Shown here: positions 24,625-32,729 of the stretch, piece after piece
Layout: every line of letters begins with the position of its first letter
Numbering within the stretch: position 1 is the first letter of the stretch
DNA from: Pseudomonadota bacterium
GTDB taxonomy: Bacteria; Pseudomonadota; Alphaproteobacteria; Sphingomonadales; Sphingomonadaceae
Reading direction: 5' to 3'
DNA: 58,347 nucleotides
Assembly (NCBI GenBank): GCA_023390415.1
Contig: JAEWCW010000033.1
Location: forward strand, 1 to 58,347
Position numbers and translations under genes: made by a program
Notes under the pieces: model-generated
Database searches by the model: none
Seen by the model: the letters and a program-made list of their open reading frames with translations, nothing else
What the model was told of the DNA's origin: nothing

Positions 24625-25172
24625 GGTTCGTCTCCTTCCAGCGCGGCGCGCAACCGGCGCCGGGCGTTCATCAGGCGGGTCTTTACCGTGCCCACCGGGA
24701 CGTCGAGAGCGACCGCCACCTCGGCGACGCTCAATTCCTCGAGATGGAACAGCGCGACCGCGGCGCGCTGCTCCCGCGGGAGGCCGCTCAGGGCCTGCCG
24801 GACCCGTTCGAAGTCGATCCGCTCGTCCGACTGCTCGTAGGATTCGGAAGGGGGCTCGCTCCCCACAGCTTCCCTGAGCCGCCGATGTTGGCTCGCCTGT
24901 CCGATCAAGCGGCCGCATCGCCGCGAGATGATCCGGAAAGCCCAGGCCGGAAACGCACGGGTGTCGGCCAGCTTCGGCAACCCCTTCACGATCTCACCCC
25001 AGCCGTCCTGGGCCGCGTCCTTGGCCTGCTCGCTGTCACCGAGCAGCCGCCAGGCATGGGCGAGCAGTTTCCCGTTCCATCGCCGAACCAGCAGCCCGAA
25101 AGCGCGGCGGTCGCCGATCCTGGCCGAAGCGACCAGATATTCATCGAGCGCTCTGTCCGCCTGAATGCCCAC
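24603..25172 (-). CDS. ECF-type RNA polymerase sigma factor
   Basis: A 189-residue protein from GTG 25172, preceded by GGGGGA. Region 2 spans FGLLVRRWNGKLLAHAWRLLGDSEQAKDAAQDGWGEIVKGLPKL. Region 4 spans LSGLPREQRAAVALFHLEELSVAEVAVALDVPVGTVKTRLMNARRRLRAAL. It heads an operon with a DUF6768-like membrane protein, which probably controls it. It sits at the boundary between the stress block and the element backbone, so it could drive the stress genes; its target promoters are not known. Confidence 0.9.
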   Translation of the reverse strand: MGIQADRALDEYLVASARIGDRRAFGLLVRRWNGKLLAHAWRLLGDSEQAKDAAQDGWGEIVKGLPKLADTRAFPAWAFRIISRRCGRLIGQASQHRRLREAVGSEPPSESYEQSDERIDFERVRQALSGLPREQRAAVALFHLEELSVAEVAVALDVPVGTVKTRLMNARRRLRAALEGDEPCVTLTE

Positions 25173-25689
25173 CGCGGTCCCCCTTCGGACTTCCTCAACA
25201 AAGGTGCGTCGAATGGGAAGACCGGTTCATGGGGCTCGGACAAATTTCACCGGTCTCGCGACTGCTCAGGAGCGTGGCGTCGAAAAAGTGGGACCTTGTG
25301 GTTTGGGCCGGTCTGAGCCGACCACCCGCGAGCGTCGCAGATCAATCGCACCCGTCAGCTTTCCGGCCAAGTCCGTGCCCATGTGAAATATGGCGGCGTA
25401 TTGCGGACCAAACTTAGTTTCCGCTTTGGATCGTTTCCGGCCATAGCCAGCGCCAGCGGGTGAGCGTCCGCTTTCCCCCTTGGTTTCCCGCAAGCAGCCG
25501 GTCCGCTCCCGGCCAGATCCTGCCGTACGGCCATGCAAGGTAGAGAGCGAGGCGTGCTGGGCCACTTGGCGTTCGACGGCGCCTCGTGCCGGCTGCCGAC
25601 AACGATGCGGACCGCCAGAGGAGAGAAGGGCCGGGCCGGGTGAGCGACAAGTGCGGAGAGGCCGCACTCGCTCTCAACCGGAGGCTGAC
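25173..25689. other. Intergenic leader region upstream of the ParB-like gene
   Basis: About 517 bp separate the ECF sigma gene (minus) from the ParB-like gene (plus). The parB frame is open through part of it, but the residues before ATG 25690 are not protein-like. The purine-rich GAGAAGGGCCGGGCCGGG stretch near 25620 and the ACCGGAGGC ribosome binding site at the end suggest an untranslated leader. Confidence 0.45.
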
Positions 25690-27777
25690 ATGATCAAGAC
25701 CATTCCTCTCAGAAAGCTAGTCCCCTCGCCGCGCAACGTGCGGCGGAGCAGCGACGAGCAAGCGGACCAGCAGCTCAAAGCCGACATCGAGGCCCGCGGC
25801 CTCCTCCAAAATCTCGTTGTGGCGCCTGCGAGGAAGCCGCGGGGCTCATTCGCCGTCGAGGCCGGCGGTCGGCGCCTGCGGGCGCTGAAGGCGCTCGTTG
25901 ACGAGGGTAAGCTCGAGGCTTCGCATGAAGTGCCTTGCCTCGTCATCGGCGGCGGCGCCATCGCGCAGGAAGCGAGCCTCGCCGAAAACTTCCACCGACT
26001 CGCAATGAACCCCGCCGACGAGTGTCTCGCCTTTGGGCAGCTGATCGAGCAGGGCGCGGACTTAGAAGGCGTCGCTCGCCGGTTCGGCCTCACCGTCCGG
26101 TTCGTCGAGGGGCGGCTCCGGCTCGCCGCGCTGGCGCCAGTGGTGTTCGAGGCGCTTGGCGCCGGCGAGATCACTCTCAACGTGGCCAAGGCCTATGGAG
26201 CGACGCCGGACCGGGAGCGGCAGGCCTATGTCTTCGAGCAGGTGAGCCGGAGCTACATGGCGCAGCACCCCGACAGCATCCGGCGGATGATGACGCAGGC
26301 GACGGTGAGCTCCAGCGACCGCCGCTCGCGGTTCGTCGGCGAGGACGCGTATGTCGCTGCCGGCGGCCGGATCGAGCGGGACCTGTTCTCGGACGAGGAT
26401 GGCGCACGCTGGCTCGATATCGCTCTGCTCGAGCGGCTCGCCACCGAGAAGATGGAGGCGCTCGCCAAGGAGAAGACGGCGGAGCTTGGTCTCGCCTGGG
26501 TCCGCCCAACCCTCGAGTCCTGGATCGGCTATCCCGCGACCGCCGGCCTGCAGCGGGTCGTCCCCGAGCGCGAGCCGCTGACGGACGAGGAGGCCGGCCG
26601 CATCGACGCCGCTCATGCGGAGATCGAGGCGCTGATTGCGGTCGTCGACGACGAGGAGACCGCCGATCACGCGCGGCAGGAGGCTGAGGAGAAGGCGGAA
26701 GCGCTGGAGCGGGAGATCGCGGCGCTCGGCGACAAGCCGGCTATCATTGACGAGGCGCTGAGGCCGAAGCTCGGCGCCTTTCTCCTGCTCGACGACTGCG
26801 GTGCCCCGGTGCTCGACTCCGTGTTCTACTCGGAAGCCGAGGAGCGCGAGGATGAGGAGCCGGCGGACGAGGGCCGCGGCGACCGACCCGATCCTCCCGT
26901 TACCGCTCCCGAGACGGAGGAGCCCCAGCAGCGTCCGCAGGCGATCTCCCGAGCGCTCCTCGACGAGCTCGCGATCCAGCGGCGCGACGTGCTCGCGGTC
27001 CACGTCGCCGCTGATCCGGCGCTGGCGCTCGACCTCACCATCTTCCTGATGGTGGACCGCGACGCCGCCTATTCGGGCGGGAAGAGCGGGTCGTCCCTGG
27101 TCGCGCCGCCACCTGCCGATCCGGTGTTCGGGTTCAAGACGCCCGATGCCCCGGCGACGGTGGCGCGGGCGCAGGCGTTGGAGGCGCTCGACCGGAGCTG
27201 GACCGAAAGCGCAACGCGCGGTCAGCGCTTCGATTCGTTTCGCGCCTTGCCGGAGGAAGCGCGGGCGGCTTGGCTCAGCCACGCCGTCGCGCGGACGCTG
27301 GAGGCGAGCGCCAACGCCTCGGAACGCGCCTGCCCTTTCCACGATCGTATCGGCCGGCTGCTGGGGATCGACGTCGCGAAATGGTGGCGGCCGACCGGCA
27401 CCAACTATTTCGACCGGGTGCCGAAGGCGGTGACGCTCGCAGCGCTGGAGGAGGTCGGCGGCCCCGCCTTCGCCTCTCGCTACTCGGGCCTCAAGAAGGC
27501 GGAGCTGGCGCAGTCTGCTGAGCGCATCTTTGCCGGCGACTTCATTGCCGAAGTGGAGGTGAAGGAGAGGGCTCTGACCTGGGTTCCGGAGGCGATGCGG
27601 TTCGCGCCACCCGTGGCGTCGTCCGATCCCGCCGACGACGATACTCCGCCATGGGAAGACGTACCCGCGGCGCCGTCAGGTGCGGATACGACGACCGAGG
27701 CCGCGCCCGAGAGTGGAGAAGGCGAGCCGGAGCTGGGCGGCGGTGAGCCGTCGGAGAGTATCGAGGAAGCGGCCTGA
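25690..27777 (+). CDS. ParB/Srx-domain protein (mobile-element type)
   Basis: A 695-residue protein. The N-terminal ParB domain reads IPLRKLVPSPRNVRRSSDEQADQQLKADIEARGLLQNL, then GGRRLRALKAL and SLAENFHRLAMNPADECLAF, with the HTH near VARRFGLTVRFVEGRLRLA. A long middle with a Glu/Ala-rich helix and an acidic tail follow. ATG 25690 is preceded by CCGGAGGC. Such long ParB proteins are typical of sphingomonad and other alphaproteobacterial plasmids and ICEs, with roles in partition or transcription control. No ParA gene is adjacent. Confidence 0.88.
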   Translation: MIKTIPLRKLVPSPRNVRRSSDEQADQQLKADIEARGLLQNLVVAPARKPRGSFAVEAGGRRLRALKALVDEGKLEASHEVPCLVIGGGAIAQEASLAENFHRLAMNPADECLAFGQLIEQGADLEGVARRFGLTVRFVEGRLRLAALAPVVFEALGAGEITLNVAKAYGATPDRERQAYVFEQVSRSYMAQHPDSIRRMMTQATVSSSDRRSRFVGEDAYVAAGGRIERDLFSDEDGARWLDIALLERLATEKMEALAKEKTAELGLAWVRPTLESWIGYPATAGLQRVVPEREPLTDEEAGRIDAAHAEIEALIAVVDDEETADHARQEAEEKAEALEREIAALGDKPAIIDEALRPKLGAFLLLDDCGAPVLDSVFYSEAEEREDEEPADEGRGDRPDPPVTAPETEEPQQRPQAISRALLDELAIQRRDVLAVHVAADPALALDLTIFLMVDRDAAYSGGKSGSSLVAPPPADPVFGFKTPDAPATVARAQALEALDRSWTESATRGQRFDSFRALPEEARAAWLSHAVARTLEASANASERACPFHDRIGRLLGIDVAKWWRPTGTNYFDRVPKAVTLAALEEVGGPAFASRYSGLKKAELAQSAERIFAGDFIAEVEVKERALTWVPEAMRFAPPVASSDPADDDTPPWEDVPAAPSGADTTTEAAPESGEGEPELGGGEPSESIEEAA

Positions 27778-27796
27778 CGCCTTCTACGACACCAAC

Positions 27797-27820
27797 GGGG
27801 CGGCGCTTCGGGGCCGCCCC
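27797..27820 (+). terminator. Hairpin after the ParB-like gene
   Basis: GGGGCGGC (27797-27804) and GCCGCCCC (27813-27820) form a perfect 8-bp stem 19 bp after the stop. There is no T-run, so termination may be rho-assisted. The remaining 300 bp to 28123 show no gene. Confidence 0.5.
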
Positions 27821-28123
27821 CACTCTCGTCACCGGCTGGGGACGGCCACCGGATTTTGTGAAAACTGGCCAGAGGGCTTGCCCAAGAGGGATATGCAGGC
27901 ACGCCCTACTTTCCGCCGCGATCAACCCGGACCCACTGCGCCTAGCCGAGGCGCCTCACTGAGCCGGCCGCCACCACCCGTCCGGACGGGCGGCGGATCG
28001 CTCACAGGAGATTGGCGAGGATGGCGCACGTCCGAACGGATCGCCGCCCGGTGTCCCTGCCGTCCCCAACCGGTGCCGAGGAATGCGTCATGTGGCCATT
28101 CTGGGTTCGCTTTATCCAATGCT

Positions 28124-28840
28124 TTAGCCGCCTTTTGGCGGCATGGCCGCCGGACTATAGTCTTTCCAGCGCCACGACCCCGCGTCGGGCAACTTCACCT
28201 CCGGGACAAACCGGCCGTCGCAGCATTCGCAAGCGATGCTGGGGGAACGAACCTTGTTGAGCTTCAGGTTAGGCTCCAAGCCTGACAAGTTCACTTCGGC
28301 ATCAATGCGGCAGCGCCGGCATTCGAGCACCAGCCGAACTTCGTCCTCTGCAGCTTCGGCGGCGGTAAAGTCCCAGAGGCGGTCCGGCGGAACCGTTTCC
28401 AGGCCATTTGGCCGGCTGGCCGTCTGATGTTCCGCCCATTGGTTCGCGAGCTCGTAGCCGAGCCAAATGAAGCGACGTGCCCAGATCGTCTCCGCGATCA
28501 GCGACGTCAGGTGCGTTGGAGCAGTATCGAGAATCTCGAACTTCGGGACCTGCCACTTGTCTAGAATCTGCTTGAGGCGCCCGGTCTTGCAGCCGGTGTC
28601 GGTGGAGCCGCCGCCTCCGTCTCGCATGTGGTCGTTGGCCCGGATGCGGAGCTGCTTGGTGCGCCCGACATAGACCGGCGGCCCATCGGCGTGCTGCCGG
28701 ATCAGGTCCCGCCGCGAGGGGTCGCGGATGGCGTATATGACGTGCCCCTGTCCGCGGGCGAGATCCCCGACGCGCTGAACCTCGTTCCGTATCAGCGCCT
28801 GGAACGCGCGCAGCTCAGGGTTCGGGGAATAGCGCCTCAC
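28124..28840 (-). CDS. GIY-YIG nuclease-like protein with Cys-rich C-terminus
   Basis: A 238-residue protein from GTG 28840. The GIY-YIG pattern is HVIYAIRD (residues 33-40) and PVYVGRTKQL (55-64), with Arg60, His71 (NDHMRD), Glu117 (AETIWARRF) and Asn133 as further family positions. Residues 174-207 hold CRRC and CECC pairs, which may bind zinc. The gene is transcribed against the flanking backbone genes. Roles of such proteins on mobile elements range from homing to anti-phage restriction. Confidence 0.75.
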   Translation of the reverse strand: MRRYSPNPELRAFQALIRNEVQRVGDLARGQGHVIYAIRDPSRRDLIRQHADGPPVYVGRTKQLRIRANDHMRDGGGGSTDTGCKTGRLKQILDKWQVPKFEILDTAPTHLTSLIAETIWARRFIWLGYELANQWAEHQTASRPNGLETVPPDRLWDFTAAEAAEDEVRLVLECRRCRIDAEVNLSGLEPNLKLNKVRSPSIACECCDGRFVPEVKLPDAGSWRWKDYSPAAMPPKGG

Positions 28841-28921
28841 AGGTGGATCATAGCGGCGTACCCGCGACGAGGCATCCGCCCGCGCGGTCGGACGGCCGCG
28901 CGATCTCGGGAGCGTCGGATC

Positions 28922-29665
28922 CTACCGCTTGAATATGTCCATGAAGCTGATCGTGCCGCTGAACAGGGCGTGGGCGACCAATTGGGACCGGCTGACGGCA
29001 TCGTAGTTTGCGCGCGCCTGCTTGACATACTGATGGACGGTTTCCGGGCTGATCCCGAGGATTGTGGCGATTTCGGAATCCGACTTTCCCCGCGCGATCC
29101 AGATCAGGCAGTCGCGCTCCCGGTCGGAAAACCGCGCCGAATCCGCTTGCTTCTGGTGATCGCGCTTCACGAGCCGCCTTGCGGCCTCGAAGGCAAATGC
29201 GCCGACCAGTTGTGCGGTCGCGAAGTGCTCCGCCTGCAGCGGCCGGCCACGAGCGCTCGCGAACGAGCAGGAACCGTTCACCTCCCCGGGCACATGCGCA
29301 GGTACGGTGTAACCGTTCACCAGGCCTTGTTTGGCGGCGGCGGCCAGCACGGCGCGGTCCATGCGGGTGAGCGGGATCATCTTCGGCAGCTGCGACCAAG
29401 TAAACCCAACCAGCGTCAACTGGCACGCCCGGTGAACAGGGTCGGTGCGCCCCAGCTGCTTGCGATCGTAATAGCGCTCCCACTCATCCGGATAGTTGTG
29501 GATGCGGATCGTCGGCTCCGATGAGCTGCCCAGGTCCACATGGTGGATGAGCGCGAAGTGGCGAAAACCCAAGTCTTTGGTGATTTCCGCGAGGATCGCG
29601 CGGAGCTCCGCCTGCGTGCTGGCAGAGCTCACGTCGTCGATAAAGGCACCAACCCGTTCGAACAT
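28922..29665 (-). CDS. LuxR-family quorum-sensing-type regulator (solo)
   Basis: About 247 residues from ATG 29665. The autoinducer-binding domain keeps the pocket residues: YPDEWERYYDRKQLGRTDPVHRAC gives W-x3-Y and the Asp-Pro pair, and VGFTWSQL gives the later tryptophan. The C-terminal HTH is FSDRERDCLIWIARGKSDS through GISPETVHQYVKQARANYDA. No synthase is in the window, so it is a solo that may sense host or neighbour acyl-homoserine lactones. It is divergent from the ArdC-like gene, with a perfect 26-bp palindrome between them. Confidence 0.88.
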   Translation of the reverse strand: MFERVGAFIDDVSSASTQAELRAILAEITKDLGFRHFALIHHVDLGSSSEPTIRIHNYPDEWERYYDRKQLGRTDPVHRACQLTLVGFTWSQLPKMIPLTRMDRAVLAAAAKQGLVNGYTVPAHVPGEVNGSCSFASARGRPLQAEHFATAQLVGAFAFEAARRLVKRDHQKQADSARFSDRERDCLIWIARGKSDSEIATILGISPETVHQYVKQARANYDAVSRSQLVAHALFSGTISFMDIFKR

Positions 29666-29852
29666 GCCGAAACGCTGCGTTTCCGCACGGTCACGAGGGG
29701 CGTCCCAAAGCGCCGGGTCCGCGTGCCGCCCTCCTGAGGCCGCGACCCGGGATCTCACTCCGGAGCGTGGCCGCCAATGGCCCTGTCCCGCTCTCCGGCT
29801 GAGCCGGCGAGTTCGTCCAGATCGCCACTATGACAGCATAGGCCATTGTCGC

Positions 29853-29878
29853 GCCATTCCCCCAATTGGGGGAATGGC
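29853..29878. promoter_or_regulatory. Perfect 26-bp palindrome, candidate LuxR operator
   Basis: The half-site GCCATTCCCCCAA (29853-29865) is followed directly by its exact reverse complement (29866-29878). It lies about 188 bp upstream of the luxR-type gene and 85 bp upstream of the ArdC-like gene. A C-run/G-run dyad is reminiscent of operators of some alphaproteobacterial LuxR-type regulators. Confidence 0.7.
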
Positions 29879-29963
29879 TTAGCGCCCTGAGCTGACACAG
29901 CAGAGGAAAGGGAGCCCCGGAAGACCGGCTCGACAGGAGCCGGACAGATTTCGGAGACTTCCG

Positions 29964-30899
29964 ATGAAGCATGCAATGAGCCGCCTTTCGCCGGCGGAGA
30001 CGATTACGGCCGCCATCGTGGAGCGGCTCGAAGCGGGCACTCGGCCTTGGGTGCAGCCGTGGACCGGCGCGTCCGTGTCACGGCCGCTGCGCGCCTGCGG
30101 CACACCATATCAAGGGATCAATGTCCTCTGGCTCTGGATGGCGTCCGAGGCGGCGGGGCACACTTCGCCCTTCTGGATGACGTATCGTCAGGCGCATGTG
30201 CTTGGAGCCCAGGTGCGGAAGGGCGAGCGTGGCACCGTCACCATATTCTACCGTGCGTACCGTCCGAAGGATGGCAAGGAGGACGATGACGAAGGCGAGT
30301 GCACGCGCCGCGTCCTCAAGAGCTTCACCGTCTTCAATGCCTGTCAGATCGACGGGCTGCCGAGTCGCTTCTTTCCCGAGCCGCAGCCGCTCCCGCCGGC
30401 GACGGAGCGCGATCGGGTCCTCGACGCCTTCTTCTCAGCGGTTCCGGCCCGTATCCGCCACTTCGGCGCGGAGGCTTACTACTCTCCCGCGTCGGATCAG
30501 GTGACGATGCCGGACCCCGGCCTGTTCCGGGACCTGGACCACTACCGTGCGACGCTCGCGCACGAGCTGTCGCACTGGACCGGGCACGAGAGCCGGCTGG
30601 CCCGACAGATGGGCGGGCGGTTCGGCAGCGACGCGCACGCGATGGAGGAGCTGGTGGCCGAGCTTTCCTCGGCGATGCTCGGGGCGGAGCTTGGGTTGCC
30701 CGTCGAGCATCTCGACCACCATGCCAGCTACCTCGCTTCCTGGCTCAGGGTGCTGAAAGCCGACAGCCGAGCCATCCTCACCGTGGCGGCGAAGGCCGAG
30801 GAAGCTGCGTCGCTGCTGCTGCGGCTTGGGCGGAGGGAGGCGCCGGCGGATGTCGTGCAGCAGCCTGATGCTGAGGATCTGAAGGCGCTCGCGGCTTGA
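29964..30899 (+). CDS. ardC: ArdC-like antirestriction zinc metallopeptidase
   Basis: A 311-residue protein. The N-terminal ArdC_N ssDNA-binding domain includes GTRPWVQPW, YQGINVLWLW and GAQVRKGERGTVTIFY. The C-terminal zincin-like domain carries H200-E-L-S-H204 in ATLAHELSHWTGH, with a likely third ligand Glu in AMEELVAELSSAML. ArdC-type proteins protect incoming single-stranded plasmid DNA from host restriction during conjugation. The upstream palindrome suggests quorum-type control. Start could be at M5 (MSRLSPAE). Confidence 0.92.
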   Translation: MKHAMSRLSPAETITAAIVERLEAGTRPWVQPWTGASVSRPLRACGTPYQGINVLWLWMASEAAGHTSPFWMTYRQAHVLGAQVRKGERGTVTIFYRAYRPKDGKEDDDEGECTRRVLKSFTVFNACQIDGLPSRFFPEPQPLPPATERDRVLDAFFSAVPARIRHFGAEAYYSPASDQVTMPDPGLFRDLDHYRATLAHELSHWTGHESRLARQMGGRFGSDAHAMEELVAELSSAMLGAELGLPVEHLDHHASYLASWLRVLKADSRAILTVAAKAEEAASLLLRLGRREAPADVVQQPDAEDLKALAA

Positions 30900-30988
30900 G
30901 CAGGGCGTCGGCAGGCGGAATGGAACGGGCCCGCCATCACGCGCGCCCGGCCGGCCGGGAGAGGCCCTGCCCCGGCGCCGAGGCGCCC

Positions 30989-31053
30989 GCAACCCGCTCC
31001 GCCCGCGGCCCGTGTTGGCTTGCCGCTTGCGCGTCAGCCTGCCCGCGCCGGCC
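30989..31053 (+). repeat. GC-rich leader motif A upstream of the DUF2493 gene
   Basis: The leader contains GCAACCCGC (30989-30997), GCGGCCCGTGTTG (31005-31017) and GCCCGCGCCGGCC (31041-31053). The same three blocks in the same order occur upstream of ssb (33796-33847). Several short inverted repeats follow before the ribosome binding site ACAGGAGAG. Confidence 0.55.
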
Positions 31054-31156
31054 GCGGCTTCGGGGTATCCCGCCCTTTGGGGCGGTGCGGGCCCTCGCCT
31101 GAGTCGGGGCTTCGGGCTCCCGGCGCCGATCCCGGCGCGTAACAGGAGAGCCTGCC

Positions 31157-32119
31157 ATGCATACCACACTTGCCGCCCAGCTCGCCGCGCTGGAGCTCGG
31201 TCACCTCAACGTCGCACGACAATGCGGCAGCCCTTGCACCGACGGCATCGATCCTGACGCCACCGAGCAGACGCTGGCGGCGGTCTGGTCGGACCTCTTC
31301 GCCCTCTTCCCCGACACCGCGCTGGAGGACGATGCCGAGGAGATCGCCTGGGCTTTCGTGAACCTGTTCCATCGTGCCGCCGCAAAGCGTCTGGCGCAGG
31401 TGGACCGTGCGACGGACGAGATCCGGTGCCTCCTCGCCTCCGCCGACGGCTCCGAGGTGCATTCGAGCCAGCTGGAGTCCGAGATCGAGCGTGCCCGTGC
31501 GGCCGAGGCCGCCATGCTTGGCCTTGAGGCGCTCCGCGAGACGGCAGCGCTCCTCTACATGCGCGAGACCGGTCATAGCTGGCGCCCGGCCGGCAGCTCC
31601 CGCCTCAATCATGGCGCCGGGTGCACCTCCGCCGTTGTCGATGGACGCGAGTTCCTGCGGGCCCGGGCTGAGACCCGTCGCCGTGCCGCGATGCCCGAAG
31701 GAACGCCGGTGCTGTTCGCCGGCGGCCGCCTGTCCTTCGAGAGCGATGAGGCGGCGAAGACGCTCGCCACCAATGTCTGGGACACGCTCGACAAGGTGCG
31801 CGACCGTGTCGCGGACATGATCCTCGTCCACGGCGGCGACAGCAAGGGCGTCGACCGCCTTGCAGCCTCCTGGGCCGAGCGGCGCAAGGTCCCGCAGCTC
31901 GCCTTCGGCCTCGACAGCCGCCTCGGGCAGCGTGCCGGGTTCAAGCGCAACGAACAGATGCTCTCGCTCAATCCGCGTTGCCTCGTGGCCTTCGCCGGCA
32001 ACGGCGTCCTTGAGCGTCTGGTCATTCAGGCGAAGGAGAAGGGCGTCGCAGTCGTAGATCGGCGTGGCCCGCTCGGGACCAATCCCAAGCGCGCGGCACG
32101 TGCCGCCCAACCGGCATAG
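31157..32119 (+). CDS. DUF2493 (YspA/SLOG-like) protein
   Basis: A 320-residue protein. The C-terminal DUF2493 domain has the Rossmann/SLOG pattern: VLFAGGRLSF, then MILVHGGDSKGVDRLAASWAERRKV and FKRNEQMLSLNPRCLVAFAGN. The N-terminal half is helical with Glu/Ala-rich stretches. SLOG proteins bind nucleotide-derived ligands. On conjugative elements of alphaproteobacteria this family is common near ArdC and SSB genes. The start follows ACAGGAGAG. Its exact role is unknown. Confidence 0.85.
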   Translation: MHTTLAAQLAALELGHLNVARQCGSPCTDGIDPDATEQTLAAVWSDLFALFPDTALEDDAEEIAWAFVNLFHRAAAKRLAQVDRATDEIRCLLASADGSEVHSSQLESEIERARAAEAAMLGLEALRETAALLYMRETGHSWRPAGSSRLNHGAGCTSAVVDGREFLRARAETRRRAAMPEGTPVLFAGGRLSFESDEAAKTLATNVWDTLDKVRDRVADMILVHGGDSKGVDRLAASWAERRKVPQLAFGLDSRLGQRAGFKRNEQMLSLNPRCLVAFAGNGVLERLVIQAKEKGVAVVDRRGPLGTNPKRAARAAQPA

Positions 32120-32421
32120 CCGCTCGGCCTGGGCCGGCTGACGCCGGTCCAGGCCTCCCATCGCGTCAGATGCTTGTCGAAGCGCTCGTTCGCGGATTAG
32201 CATGCTGCCGTCGGCTTCGGCCGGCCGCGGCGCCCGATGCGGCTGGCCGGCGCTATAGCCAAGGCGCCGGCACATGTTCCCAAACATGGTCTCACAGTCC
32301 TCACGGGGGCCGCGCTCCGGCGTGGCGCCGCTTAGCCAGAGGAGAGGGCGCGGGCGTGCGGCGGAGGCGCGAGGCACGTCATACGGACGCGGCCGGCCTC
32401 CGCGCACAGAGGAATGCCGCC
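32120..32421. other. Intergenic region before the sigma-4 mini-gene
   Basis: About 300 bp with no gene recognised. Short inverted repeats occur, for example CATGT...ACATG near 32275. The region is the probable leader of the sigma-region-4 gene. Confidence 0.4.
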
Positions 32422-32667
32422 ATGTCCGACACACCCGACCCCGATCCCGACCTCCTGCGCCGGATGGAAGAGGCCATGCTCAACATGCCGAAGCTGCAGA
32501 GGGAGATCTTCCTGGCTCACCGCTTGGACGACATGCCCTACAGGGAAATTGCGGAGCGGACCGGCCTCTCGGTGCGCCAAGTGGAGCGCCACATGGCGAA
32601 GGCGCTCTACAAGCTCGTGAAGCAGCTGGACGGTCGAAAGCTCACTTGGTGGGAGCGCCGGTTCTGA
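32422..32667 (+). CDS. Stand-alone sigma-factor region 4 protein
   Basis: An 81-residue protein. Almost all of it is a sigma region 4: PKLQREIFLAHRLDDMPYREIAERTGLSVRQVERHMAKALYKLVKQLD, with the HTH at MPYREIAERTGLSVRQVERHM. Region 2, which binds core polymerase and melts DNA, is absent. It may act as a DNA-binding regulator, as an anti-sigma-like competitor, or as a split sigma subunit working with another factor. It lies on the element backbone between DUF2493 and MNT-HEPN genes. Confidence 0.8.
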   Translation: MSDTPDPDPDLLRRMEEAMLNMPKLQREIFLAHRLDDMPYREIAERTGLSVRQVERHMAKALYKLVKQLDGRKLTWWERRF

Positions 32668-32729
32668 CAACCTAGGGGGCGCTGTCTTGCCCTCGCCAGC
32701 GGCGCCCAGACCTCTTAGGATCGATCCCT

